Positions 34,854-46,859 of a stretch of 64,000 nucleotides of DNA are shown piece by piece. The notes under the pieces were generated by a model. That model saw nothing but the letters and a program-made list of their open reading frames with translations. It was not told where the DNA came from and did not search any database. The stretch comes from Polytrichum commune (Eukaryota; Streptophyta; Polytrichopsida; Polytrichales; Polytrichaceae): NCBI GenBank assembly GCA_950295325.1, contig OX485807.1, positions 22,415,666-22,479,665 on the forward strand, written 5' to 3'. Each line of letters starts with the position of its first letter. Position 1 is the first letter of the stretch. A program made the position numbers and the translations under genes.

Positions 34854-35876
34854 GTTCTTATTATGCCGTAGATGAACAAATTTGGTAAAAAAGCTTAACC
34901 CTAATGAACTTAGTGTTCTAGGGCTAAGTAAGGTTTACCTAACTGTTTTCAACCATAGATCTCACACTAAGGATCTACGGATGAGAGCATTTACCTAATC
35001 ATATATGAAGGGTGGGGAAAGCATTGAGAACTCCTTTCAAAGGTTAAAACCGCTTATGCAGTTTTACCCTAAGTAACTTCTCGGATTAGTGTAAGTTAGT
35101 GAGGACTTGTGGAAGGTGTACACTACCGGCCTCAGTATTGTTACACACTAAGCTCAGATGGCCAAAGAACAGGTAGAGTACTTAATATTGTTAAGTATTC
35201 TTAGATACAAACCATATGATTTTACCGTATTCATTTGTGTGACATAGATAACAATTGTGTTATGTTATTATTCACCTCGTGTACGTTACTGACCCTCTCT
35301 TTGGATTTGGTTGGTGGCATGAGCACATGTGAGGCAGACTCTTCACATTTTGGACGGCCATCTTAGGTTTTGTATTTCATCTTCATGCAAAAATATTATG
35401 TGTGCAAGGCTTATTACAAAGCCTCTCTTACTTGTGAATGAAACTTGAAGCATTTTTTGAATAAGAGGCACCTACTCATTTGATAGTGACTTGGTATGTA
35501 TCAGATATGTTGTGTGCTATTTCACTTATGGGTAGAAAAGCTTACAACCTTAGAGGTGTGAATACTCAAAGGTTTTAGTAATGCTTTGGACACATACCAA
35601 GTAGAGACATTTTGAAAATACTTAGAAGTAATCTTGCAATGTTGTGATCAAGAGGGATGGTCCCACCCACCCTCCCGGGTTTTGGAAGGTTTATAGATAT
35701 GTAATAGAATGATATGGCCTCTAAACAAGAGGATGTACTAAGAAGGAACTATGCTGGAAAGTAAGCATGGAATCTATTCAAGCAATTCCCAGCTCTCTCT
35801 CTCTTGCAATTGTTTTGTATTTTTTATTTGAAGCTTTGTGAGCTCGTGATATATTTTGGCAAAAAATGAGATATGC
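34849..35876. other. Gene-free stretch
   Basis: No gene or clear repeat recognised. It may contain the remainder of the relic chromovirus LTR. Confidence 0.3.
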
Positions 35877-35885
35877 AAAAATTAG

Positions 35886-36184
35886 CTCGGGGGGGGGGGG
35901 GTTCACTCCCTCTTATATTTTGCATACACGTGCGTTTGGGACCTATTTATTGGGGGGCTATTTACCTTCCAGAAAAGATTATAAGGTATGGTATTTTTCA
36001 AAATAAAAGTGTGATGGTATTTTACATGTGATGGTATTTTACATGTAATACTTTTTCATTATTTTAAAACCCCCTAGATATTATATGTAAGTTTTTTACA
36101 AAATTTATCTACAATGAATATATTAGACCCTACTTTTTTTATCGCACGTTGTTCTACGATTTTTCGCCAGTGAACCCCCCCGAG
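35886..36184. mobile_element. MULE-like MITE with 9-bp TSD
   Basis: 299 bp. Starts CTCGGGGGGG (long G run) then GGTTCACT and ends AGTGAACCCCCCCGAG. Flanked on both sides by AAAAATTAG (35877-35885 and 36185-36193), a 9-bp duplication as made by Mutator-like elements. No transposase. Confidence 0.83.
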
Positions 36185-36193
36185 AAAAATTAG

Positions 36194-37425
36194 TTATAGC
36201 ATTGTGTAATTTCGAATAGTAAGTGACACTAGATACAAATTTTAGTGTAGTTTATTGCATTTTCACCTTCCTAGAGTTAAAGTTTAGGTAGACATTACAA
36301 AGCTCTAGGATATTATTTTATGGTGGGGACTATGTGGTGAGAGGGAATAATTGCATTTGAGAAGGACCTCTCATTCATCCAAAAAAAAAGGGCTTGGAAT
36401 ATTATGTTCGTTGGAGGGAGCAAGCACACTCTTGAAGTTTATGGAAAAATGCTTCAGTATACTAAAATCATAATCTTTTGGGTCAAACACCTAACAGTAG
36501 TAGCTAAATGTTGTTTAAATTGTAAATTTTTCATGATTCTTTCTACAATTTGTCACGTACTCAAATATAGAACATCATGATGAGTTCTCCAAAAATTATC
36601 ATTAAGAATATTGCTTAAAAGGTAATGACTAATTTTGGTTTTGGACGTAGATTTCATGACCTTGCATATTTTGAAATTGGAATTTATTTCATATTCCTTT
36701 AATTCATTATAAACTTGAGGGCACCATTATAATTTTTTTTTGAGAAAAACATCAATTTAATGTAATCTTCTCATGTTTTAAACAAATTCTAGACAATTAC
36801 TTGTTCAATATATCCACTTACAAACTACTTGCACCATCTTCTAAAATATGCAGACTTTTCTTGAAAAAACATTTGGCAACATAAATTGCTTGGCTTTGTA
36901 AATCAATGTGTTTTTCAATTATTTGTGATTATTTTCTTCACAAAATTCAAAGTTAGTATATAGGTTTGAATCACTTTCACTCAAACCTATGCATGATAAT
37001 GGAGTGTGTACTTGACCGTGCTTGGGCCCTAGAGGTTACGTATTTCTAGTAATTGAACAATAGAATCAGCTTCAAAGACCCCGCATTTGTCAAGTGAGAA
37101 ACAATGATTGCATTAGCTTCTATGACATGTATTGTAGATTTAGATGTTTATGAGTTACATCCAGGGGATGAAAAAATATTCAATGACTTTATGATGATTG
37201 CTAGGGTTTTGGACTTTTATATATGATAGGGGTTGATTGTTATTCAAAAGTACATATTTTTATACTTAAGCTAAAGATTATATATAAATGTAATTCCTTT
37301 TTGGTATACATATTGTCACTTGTATTTTATCATTGAATTTGCATGTGTATTGCTTGAATTTTAACGCAAAAAAACTTTGTGTATAAAGGGTTTTAAAGGT
37401 CCACCCCCCCCCCCACCCACCCACC
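36194..37425. other. AT-rich gene-free stretch
   Basis: Starts with half of a family B fold-back arm (about 36,194-36,245: TTATAGCATTGTGTAATTTC then AGTAAGTGACACT). Nothing else recognised apart from a C-rich run at about 37,402-37,430. Confidence 0.35.
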
Positions 37426-37429
37426 CCAT

Positions 37430-39055
37430 GGTGCTAATGGCCAACAACTTGACCATTAGTGTAGCCTCATGACACTTGTCGTCAATGTTCTTACTGATAT
37501 CTTGACATTAGTATGCTCAAAAGTCATGACATATATTCCTAGGTTACAAATTAGTCAACAAGTTGACCATACGTGAAATCGTATGATACTTGGCATTCGT
37601 ATGCTCACAACATCATCTCTCTTGCATGCTAAAATCTAAGCACATGACACTTGGCATTGGTATGCTCATTATTATCTCCCTCTTGCATATTAAATTATAA
37701 ATATTGTAGAGGGCTCTCTATTCCAACATAAAAACATTATATGTCCTTCAAGTTTTGCTACATGTCAATTAGAGTTTGGTTGAGACCTCTTGAATCCCAC
37801 GTGGAAACAACATTCCAACACTCTAGTAATGATGAAATAAAGCACCCTCTATAGTATTATGCTCAAAAATATCATCCTCCTATATCAAGAAGGTTGGGAG
37901 TTGAAGTTTAGTTTCTCATACCAAACGTTTATTGTATGAAAATAAGAACCTCACAGTATTTGGTAAAGTCTTCACAAGACAATGTTTTCATACTCATACA
38001 ATTCTTCACCATTGTGACTTACATATTAGAGTTATCCAGAAAGTCTCTCAAAGAGGGAAGAAATCTTATGTTTGATCCTTCTTTGAGAAAAATTTGTATT
38101 AAGAGCTCACTAGCGCATCGTGTTTTGGAGTCTAATTTGAAAGTTGGTGCAAATTTTGGGACCTCCTCTTTCCGCCTCTCAAATTTTGAAAGAATTTTAG
38201 GATCTAAAATAGGGTATGCACATCAGACCCATTGTCCTAAATCCCGTATTAGTCTATGCAAGGCTAGCTTGGCCCATTTATTCTATTAGGACATGCTACA
38301 AAGCCAATTTTTAATAGCCCAAGACCACTCCTTGTGGATGATAACTAAGCATTAAGAAAACTTGGGTGACTTTGTATTGATGCTCATGAACTCATGGTTG
38401 GGAGTAAACCCATGGTTTCATCAACTTTACCCTACAAATAACTCTACTCTCCTATGAAAATGCAATTTTTGCGAAATATTTTTTGGCATGGGAGAGGGGC
38501 CATGAATCATGTTTCGATAGAAACCCAACAATCTTGTTTAAGCTCAAGCAAAGTTTCCTCAAGAAGTATTACACTATTACAAAGAACTACTACGTTTATG
38601 GTATTTAGTGTCATGTACACTATTTGTGCATGGCCTAAACTAGATGCCTAGAGGTCTCAAAGTGCCACCTCCACTGATTGCCAATATGACACTATTCACC
38701 GACCTAAGTAAAAATTTAAGTAAGAATATGACGTTTAGCATAGCACATTGGGATACTTGAGATGATAGTATTGCATTTCAACATGCCAAGGGGAAGATAT
38801 TGTTGAACATACTAATGGCAAGAGTCATGTGTTTACATTTTATTATACAAGAAGAAGATATTCTTGAGTGTACTTATGCCAATAGTCATTTGTGTGCACA
38901 TTTAGTCAACTTTTAGACCATTATGTAACATAGACAATATTGTACACCTCAAAACACTATTGAACATACTCATGTCAAGGGTATATGTAGGCACACTTGA
39001 GCGCCAAGTGTCACGAGGTGGCACTAACCGTGAAGTTGTTGGTCATTAATGCAAC
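37430..39055. repeat. Inverted repeat pair flanking a family D copy
   Basis: 37,430-37,485 (AATGGCCAACAACTTGACCA, ATGACACTTGTC) is inverted at about 39,005-39,055 (GACACTTGG partner, TTGTTGGTCATTAATG). Neighbouring blocks mentioning GACACTTGGCAT and GTATGCTCA recur in 37,490-37,690. Confidence 0.5.
38060..38450 (+). repeat. Dispersed repeat family D copy
   Basis: Blocks AATTTTAGGATCTAAAATAG, CCTAAATCC, TATGCAAGGCTAGCTTGGC, AAGCATTAAGAAAACTTGGG and AACCCATGGTTTCATC match 40,672-40,905 in order and 128-530 in reverse. Confidence 0.7.
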
Positions 39056-39126
39056 CTACCATATGCCTCAAATTAGCGTAGGTGACACCATTATGCATGT
39101 GATACTAAAGACCATAAATGGTGTAG
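38590..39126. mobile_element. Family B-related fold-back element
   Basis: Left end CTACGTTTATGGTATTTAGT then GTCA; the right end is the inverse of CTACACCATTTATGGTCTTT then AGTATCA. About 537 bp; it separates family D from family E here. Confidence 0.6.
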
Positions 39127-39134
39127 CATGCAAT

Positions 39135-39355
39135 GTCCGGGGGGATTCTTGGGCATAGTTGGTCGATATCCTAATGATTCCAAGTCCAACCAGTTACATG
39201 TTGACATCTTTCAGTTTTCCTTCACTAATATAAACTTTATTCCATAGACTCCTTCACACTATATTCCATAGATTCTTTTAAAACGATGGGTAATTTTCCT
39301 AAAGTCTTGAATTTCAACCGGTCGATTCTCAAACTCGACCAGTTCATACGTACAC
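39135..39355 (+). repeat. Dispersed repeat family E copy
   Basis: CCTAATGATTCCAAGTCCAA then CCAGTTACATGTTGACATCT and GATGGGTAATTTTCCTAAAG match 40,930-41,160 and, less closely, 780-985. Confidence 0.65.
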
Positions 39356-39371
39356 AACACTAAACACTCTT

Positions 39372-39539
39372 ATTAGTGTGGGTGAAAAACTAGCGCGAGC
39401 CACACTAATTTTCCAGTCAAGGTGGAATCACCTGTGGGTCCAAGCCCCAAGCCTTCATGTAGATGTAGGGGAAGGCTTGGGGCTTGGACCCACGGGTGAT
39501 TCAAACGTGACACAAAGTATAATAATCACCCACACCAAT
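39372..39539. mobile_element. Small fold-back element containing a 32-bp-arm hairpin
   Basis: Termini ATTAGTGTGGGTGA and TCACCCACACCAAT. Its centre (39425-39502) is a strong hairpin: arms GAATCACCTGTGGGTCCAAG then CCCCAAGCCTTC, inverted with one G:U-type mismatch around a loop of about 14 nt. Confidence 0.72.
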
Positions 39540-40038
39540 TTTGTAACGAATTCGACCCACGATCATTTCATACTAGAAAATTTAGTGTAGCGTCCGGGTC
39601 TCCCCATTCAAAGGAGCCGAGTCTAGAGATGATGACGACATATATGATATCCACACCTAGCCCGGAGTAATTGGTGTGTGTGTGTACGAGTTTCAAAGAT
39701 TCCCCTCCGGTTTCATGGAACACGGAATATTCTCCAATCTCCACCTCACAACTACAAACCACGGAAAGGGAGGGTGTGGGGAAAATATCTAGCATGGGAG
39801 TGATATATATATATATATGGCATAGGTTAGCCGGAATCTTCCGGTTTCCTCTTCTCATATTAAGAACACACACGCACACGTGATAACATGAGGTGGTAGG
39901 TCAATCGAGTTATGTTATCCATAAAGCCACTCAAAGAAGGACCAAACCCGTGGGTTTAGGGTTTCATCTCACTTTCTATTAACAGCTTGTCAGGTATCGG
40001 ACTCCGGAGCCTCTTGTGAAAGCTGGGTGAAACCATTA

Positions 40039-40613
40039 GGGTCGCTTCACACTATGGTCGTCCAAGTCGAGAGGCCGTGGGATTGAGTGGCCAAACTTTG
40101 TTGAGAGTCCAAAGAAATGAGCTGAAAATGATAGCTAATAAAATATAGTAAGTGGAGCCTTCGGTCGGGCTTATTGTGAAGCCTGCAAAGGCGAAGCCCA
40201 AAGTCCAACCCTTTGGCCATGAACTCCCACGGCCTCTTGACTTGAACAGCCATAGTGTGAAGCCTCCAAAGGCCAAGCCCAAAGCCCAAACCCAAAGAAT
40301 AAAAGCATCCCACTTTATTCCTTGCTCAAAATAATCCCTCCAATCGTACGGCCAAGATCTTGTCGATGTTTGATTTTTTTATGGAAAAAAATTGACAGCC
40401 TATTGACCATAGTTTGGGTTTCCATTCCCGTCCGACCCAAACTTCGTTCGAGAGTCCCTCACCTTCTTCAAACAAATAATCATTTTAAATTGCGACGGCC
40501 TTTGGACTTTGGCCATAGTGTAAAGGGTTAAGAGGCCGAACTCTTGGTTTCTTGTAATTTGATTGGTGGAAATCGACGGCCTCTCAACCTTCGGCCATAG
40601 TGTGAAGCGCCCC
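40039..40613. mobile_element. Tourist/PIF-Harbinger-like MITE with TTA TSD
   Basis: 575 bp. Starts GGGTCGCTTCACACTATGG and ends in the inverse of GGGGCGCTTCACACTATGG; the arms extend to GAGAGGCCGT (about 45 bp). TTA flanks both ends (40036-40038 and 40614-40616). The interior is non-coding with repeated GGCCAAGCCCAAAG-type motifs. Confidence 0.88.
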
Positions 40614-40671
40614 TTAGGCTCTCCATTTGCCATCTATCAGGCTTTGGGAGAATTGGGTACTTAAAAACAAA

Positions 40672-41160
40672 ATGAGGCATGCACGTGGGACCCACTGTCC
40701 TAAATCCACCAGGATCGGCCTATGCAAGGCTAGCTTGGCTCACCCATCCTAGTAGCACCAGCTAGAAAGATGGTTTCTTTTTTTAATATCCTTACACCAC
40801 TCTTTATGTTTAAGCGTTAAGAAAACTTGAGTGACTTTGTGTTGATTCTCGTACACTTAGGGTTTGGGACTAAACCCACGTGGTTTCATTTGCGTTTACT
40901 TTACAAACAACTCGTTTTTTTTTGTCTAGGATTATCTTTGAACACAATCGGTCGAAATCCTAATGTTTCCAAGTCCAACCGGTTACATGTTGTGATCTAT
41001 GGGGTTCTCCTTTGTCGATTTGTGGTATATTCCCTATGTTCCTCTCAAATGATGGGTGATTTTCCTGAAGTCTTGAAGTTCAACCGGTTGTTTCTTGAAG
41101 TCTACTAGTTCATTTGTAACTACTGGTTGGTTCTCCGCATTCATTGAGGTAGATAGATAT
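40672..41160 (+). repeat. Dispersed repeats D then E, adjacent
   Basis: Family D (40,672-40,905) runs straight into family E (40,930-41,160) without the insertion seen at 38,590-39,126, so this shows the undisturbed order. Confidence 0.65.
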
Positions 41161-41274
41161 GTCTCATTCAAGCACCTAATACTTTTTTGGGGTGTGGTCA
41201 AGTGATTCGATACATTCCTAAATTCAAATACTTCTACATAGTGTTATTTTAAATTAGATATGTGTTATTCACAC

Positions 41275-41610
41275 GATTTCTTTTTCTCCTTGCATCGACT
41301 CCTTGTACGATATGAAACACATAATTATCCGAATTGTGCCCATAGCCATTCGCCTCATAATTTTGCACGTCATAATGAGTGTCTTATGTATTATCAATGT
41401 GAGGATTCTTGTGCTCACTAAGGCGTCATATAAGTCCCCACACTTTATGATGACTATAAAACCTACAATGATAAGCATGTTTTGAGCACGTGGTCCAATT
41501 TCTTTCAAACACACGTCTCTTTTGTGTCCATTTTAAGATCCTCACATAACCACATACCGCTTAAATCTAGGTGTCCAATTAGGTCCAGTATTCGATTAAA
41601 ACCCATCTAC
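41275..41610 (+). repeat. Dispersed repeat family A copy
   Basis: Blocks CGATATGAAACACATAATTA, CATAGCCATTCG, CAATGTGAGGATTCTTGTGC, TTTGAGCACGTGGTCCAATT and AAATCTAGGTGTCCAATTAG in the family order. Confidence 0.7.
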
Positions 41611-41707
41611 CTTAGCATTAATATGATGGCTCATTGGTTGGGATAACCAAAAAGCACGATGCTCAACACTAACTACTTTAACTCACATGTATATTCACTT
41701 AACATGA

Positions 41708-41740
41708 TCGCTCATATATATATATATATATATATATATC
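41708..41740. repeat. (TA)n microsatellite
   Basis: About 14 TA units. Confidence 0.9.
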
Positions 41741-43960
41741 CATCACAAATTCGGGTTTAATCACCTTAATCTCATTCCTATGCCATTGGACCTGTGCAAT
41801 ACCCATTAATCAATTGAGCATTTTTATAGGTTTATTGCACAATAAGAGAGGTCAAATTTATTGGTTACTAATTGTGATAGGTTCATCTAAGGTACACGGT
41901 TCTTATTCAGTTACTTTCTTAAACATGCCCCTATATTTGATTGTTGTGTGGCCAAGTGAGGCTCAAGGAATAATCACCATAATGACACATGCTTAAAAGA
42001 TATTAGACTACGTTCAAATAATTCACACGCAATAGTACAACACAATTGGGTGGATCTATGTATTTGGTTTGCAAATCGATAAACTTGCACTTTTGATAAC
42101 CTGTAACTAAATCAAGAGAGGTCCGATTCTTGATCAAATTTTTATTGATGCTTCACTATAGATTTGCTATTGCAACACAAGTTCCATTATGTTGGAATAA
42201 TCATAATCATAATAATAATAATAACACCCACATACCTTAAACCTTGGAAGCACCTAATTTTGTTTGTGAATTGAGTCTAGGACCTATTCTATTTTTGCCC
42301 AAAAGTGGGCAATTACACACTACACACTTCAAAATGAGTGCATTAGTTTCCGGTGCCTCAAATTCTCAAATCAACCACAAACCTACAAGCGCTAGATTTC
42401 TATTGAACTCCCAACAAGTGTGTCACAAATCCCAAGCCATACCATTCTCACTGCCACCATTAGGCTTGGGATTCATGGTGTCATGCAAACTCATCCATCG
42501 TGGATGCACAAACTCTAGTAAAAACATGTCCCTTACAATTTGAGGGTCTTCCCATTCCATTTGAATCTCACTAGACTAATTTGGTGTCTCTGATGCTATT
42601 TTTTTAACTCATTTTTTCTTTTAAATTATATAATAATATGTACTATGTTATAGTTCACTATGTTTTCACCTTCCCAATTAATGAGTGTACATAAAAGCAC
42701 GAAATTTGTAGCCCATCCATTACTTAACATACATGTGTGTGTGTGCGTGCACATATGGTCCTTTTGGGGGGATATGGATTGTGCAACTACTTCCAACCCA
42801 CTAGCTTCCTTGTAGCAGTATTTATGTACATGGTTGGCCAAGTAGGTACACATGAATCCCGAAATTACTTTGACTTCCATTTCGAGTTGCACAAATGATG
42901 TAATTTTGTCTTGAGAGTTTGTTTTTCTTTGTTTTGTTTTGGCCAAGTACATGGTATCTATACTATATTTGCATGGTCCATAGTTGTGCTATTGTTGACA
43001 AGAACATGAATGTATGGAGTAAAAAGTTATAGTGCCATGTAACTCCGAGTAACGACTAGGTACCCCCCGAGAGGTGGAGGTCTGAGGGGCTGATCACATT
43101 GGCCAATTTTGACACCATCCGTCGGCATCTCATAAATGATGGGTCAATGATTTCACGGTTTAAACTGGACGGAAAGTTTGGTGTGATCGGGGCATGAGTG
43201 GGGTTCCTCAACATAATCAATTTGACATCCGCCCGATGCCCTCCCTTGTGGACTCCTCCAATTATAGAGATCTACAACCTACATCAAGGTGAGCCTTATG
43301 CAATGGGAAGTTCCCATTCCGGAACGCCCTAATCGGCACCAAATGCTTATGTTATACATTAGTTTTTGAAAAACAATGTAGCAACTCATGCACTTTATAT
43401 AATCATGTTGCATATAAATTGTATTTGTTTGTTCTCTCTTCTTGTGTAAGTAATGCGGCTAGATCATGGTCACATCTCACCATGCGTGCAATCTTGAGGC
43501 AAAGAGTGGCAATGGAAGAGGAAAGAATTGAGCATGTAATCGCATGTTAAGCATGGACTACTGTAATACATTGTATATTTTTGGTTTAGTGTGGCATTAA
43601 GACTAATGTGCCATATCTTCATCGTGGACCACACTAGCATTCAGTCTCTTTATAATCAATGTGTTGTTTAGTTATGAACAAATGAAGCTTCTTGTCTTAG
43701 TGCGAAATACCATATTGTCTACAATACCAATACACTAATCAATTAGAGCGTGTGGTGCTCATCTTCGAAACACGAACTATTTTTTTCAAGTCTCAAAATT
43801 AATGAGGGCTGCAATTTTTTACTAAGTGATACTTATGCAAACACATGCTTGTCAGTGAATAATGCCATGATGAATAACGCCAACACTTTCCATGGATAGC
43901 ATCGGCATGAATAATGTTTTTGGTGAATAGTGTTGAGATGAACAAATTTTCATATATCTT
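41741..43960. other. Gene-free stretch
   Basis: The 99-codon frame at 42244-42543 has no recognisable motif. Half a family B arm lies near 43,024-43,060. A slightly GC-richer block at about 43,060-43,330 begins TACCCCCCGAGAGGTGG; I could not find its partner. Confidence 0.3.
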
Positions 43961-43963
43961 TTG

Positions 43964-44233
43964 GTGGCACTAGTTTCATAGTGTGAGTTTTTTTTAGTAT
44001 CACCTTCACTAATTTCCCACACTCACTATTAGCCCTCCCTCACTATTTTGGGATAATTAGTGTAGTAGCGATCATGGTTCTCGTCACAAGCTTCATAACC
44101 AAGAAATGTGTTACATGGATATCCGTAACTACTACACTAATTATCCCATTTAGTGACAGCTAGTGAATAGTGCGTGTATGTGAAATTAGGGAAGGTGATA
44201 TGAACTTTCTCTATGCTATGAAATTAGTGCCAC
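43964..44233. mobile_element. Fold-back MITE with arms of about 125 bp
   Basis: The two halves are long imperfect inverse complements. Outer ends GTGGCACTAGTTTCATAG and the inverse of GTGGCACTAATTTCATAG; inner arms GGGATAATTAGTGTAGTAG, exactly inverted. Only about 20-40 bp are unpaired at the centre. Confidence 0.8.
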
Positions 44234-44923
44234 TAGAATGTCTAGGGTTTCGAGAGCCTCACTGCTTGGAACTCATTTGGTCCTCTCACTTGACGGTTCT
44301 TATGCAATGCTAACATATCATTTTACAACACCTAAAGTTGTTGTTATTGTTGTTGCACCATCAAGATTGATTCTTATAGTTGTTACCTCAATCTTCAAAA
44401 TGTCTCAGAGCACACATTGATTTTCTTGAAATGTATGGTAAATGAGCATGTATTCATGGATTTAGTAACACTCAATAAAAATTCCAGCCGCCATTAATTT
44501 TCAGATTTGGCAAAATAGTGTGTGTTTTGAATATTAATATCACAAGCACTAAATGGGAGAATTAGTGTAGTGATGAAGGACAAATGCAACTAGTACTACC
44601 AAGGTTGATTGATTGCAGCATACAACATGGCATCAATACCATTCAAAATTAACTAAAATTTCTAGGTGCGAGTGTGGTATATGTAATTGGAATGATTTGA
44701 CATTATTTATTTATTTATTTTTAAAAACAGAAAAAAAAACACATCCAAAACGTTGACATTTTCAGTGCCTCTCACCACTGGCATACAAGTCCTACACAAT
44801 CGTCCCACATCAGTGAAAGAACAATTCAAATCTACCACCATGCTCAATTTGCAAAGTTTTCAGGAACGTAAGTCAATTGCCAAGGACTCCTGTGTTTTTA
44901 GTGTCTAATTTGATACTTTACTA

Positions 44924-45209
44924 CTCCCTCCGTCCCAAAATGATTGTCCTACTTTTCAAATTTTTTTGTCCCAAAAAAATGATTGTCCAGTTTATTTGCC
45001 TAGCTAGAAAATTGAAGCTCAAAGTCAAATATTTTCCCGCCAAACTTTCTATATCAAGAAGTCTTTCGACACTACAACTTTTGGGGGCATTTAAGAGTAA
45101 ACGTTCTTTTTATTTTAAGAGTCATACTTACAACTACTCGGTCAATGATCAGCGGGCCTTAATCTTGCCAAAGTTAGAAACATAGACAATCATTTTGGGA
45201 CGGAGGGAG
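44924..45209. mobile_element. Stowaway MITE
   Basis: 286 bp. Starts CTCCCTCCGTCCCAAAATGA and ends in its inverse, flanked by TA on both sides (44922-44923 and 45210-45211). This is the classic Stowaway terminus, mobilised by mariner-type transposases. Non-coding. Confidence 0.93.
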
Positions 45210-45211
45210 TA

Positions 45212-46350
45212 CTACATTAACTTGCATGTGAGGGCGGTGGGGTGTGGATTTGAGACCTCTAAAGTCCCAATTCGAGGATTGTCCCTGCACAAATCTCAAC
45301 CGGGGTTTGGCCATAAGTCTCACACATGTAGCCCATTTGATTTTAGTGGTAAATAGCTAAGAGTTAAGGTAAATGGTCCATTCCCAACTAGTTAAGCAAT
45401 TTAGCATACTTGTAGTATGGGTATGACAATGATTTTTTTTTCTATGTGTAGAGAAATAGAAATGAGAACTAATTTATATATATAGAAATAACCATATTAT
45501 CATGAATTTTCTAAGTGGATACTCCCTTTGGCTTATACTGATGATATATCCCAAACCCTCTTTCCGATTACCAGTCGGTTACAAAACCGAGAATGCTCGA
45601 TTTCCATGATTTATAATTGCGGCACCTAAATATGCTCGAAATCTAAACCTAGTTGTCAACTTAACCTTGACATTTGGTTGAGTTGGATTTCGACCATGAC
45701 ATGTCAGCAATGATCAAAGATTGATATTGTGTTGCAATGAGATAGGTTGGCCCAAGTTGCGAAAATGGGGTGGTGGTCGGGAGTGGGTCATTTACCTTGA
45801 GTTATAGGACACGGGAAGGTGAAGATTCTCATGCAAAGGCATTTATTCGCAAACCCCCTCCTTAATCCTTCTAATGTTGGCTTTTGAGATTAGAGTGATT
45901 TAACATATTTCGAGCATGTAGTCCAATCTCTTTTAAACACGTCTCTTTTTGTTGTTTGTTCTTAGATTCACACTAGGTTGCACCCCACTCAAATGTAGAG
46001 TACACATACCTAATTCTGATAACTCAAGCAATTTCATATAAGTGTAGTACAAGTGTGATATTGAGATGATTCTCACAAGTTTGGAATTTAATTTGACAAC
46101 GTTTAACAAAACGAATTCACAATTTATCTCCGAGTTTTGAAATTGTTGAAAATTCGCAAAGGGGAGATTCTCTCCCAACCCATATTCATAACATAGGTTG
46201 ACATGTTTCCAATAACTAGAAGATGAAAACCTGAGTTCAATTAGTGCCCTTTTCAAGGAACCAAATCCGTGGCCTTCTAGCATACTTTTCCCATCACGCC
46301 AAATGTGAAGGCTACAAGTGTGATTCTTCACAACTTTTACTGTCACGATA
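45212..46350. other. Gene-free stretch with a family A fragment
   Basis: About 45,895-46,010 carries the 3' part of family A (GAGCATGTAGTCCAATCTCT, CACCCCACTCAAATGTAG). The 137-codon - strand frame at 45933-46346 overlaps it and has no recognisable motif. Confidence 0.4.
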
Positions 46351-46459
46351 GAAAATGACAGCTACATGTGTGGAACTTCACAACTTTAGGGGACTCTATA
46401 TAGTAAGGACTTTTTTTTGGGGGGGGGTAATCGAAAATGGGTATGTATGCTCTAGGTGC

Positions 46460-46650
46460 CCTCTTCTTATGCGGTCACTATTCTTAATTGGATACCTATA
46501 TTTGGGTGGTACATGGCAAGCTTTTAGAGGTAAGAATGAACACCAAATAGACATGTGTTACAATGAGCTTGAACTATTTGAGAACTACAAGTTTGATAAT
46601 CATTTTGGGTTCAATTTATTGAACGCATTAGGGGGGGGGGTGGTGGCGAA
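46460..46650 (-). repeat. Dispersed repeat family A fragment, reverse
   Basis: GCGGTCACTATTCTTAATTG, TATATTTGGGTGGTACATGG and AAATAGACATGTGTTACAAT are the inverse of the family's 3' end. Confidence 0.6.
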
Positions 46651-46859
46651 TTATTAGCCTAAAGGGAAAGTGAGCACTCCCTTTGACCTTTGGTAACTTC
46701 TGCATCTCAACTCCAATTATTTAAAAAACTTGAATAGATAATTAATCTTCATGATTTGCAATTATCAACTAAATGAGACGAATTTATATTTGATCTAACA
46801 AAGAAATAATTGTCTTGTTAGGTCAACAATTGTGATTCATGGTGATTACCATTTCAAAT

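Noticed and set aside
42244-42543. 99-codon + strand frame
   Set aside because: No recognisable domain, no supporting splice or promoter signs; cannot be supported as a gene.
45933-46346. 137-codon - strand frame
   Set aside because: Overlaps a dispersed repeat A fragment and shows no family motif.
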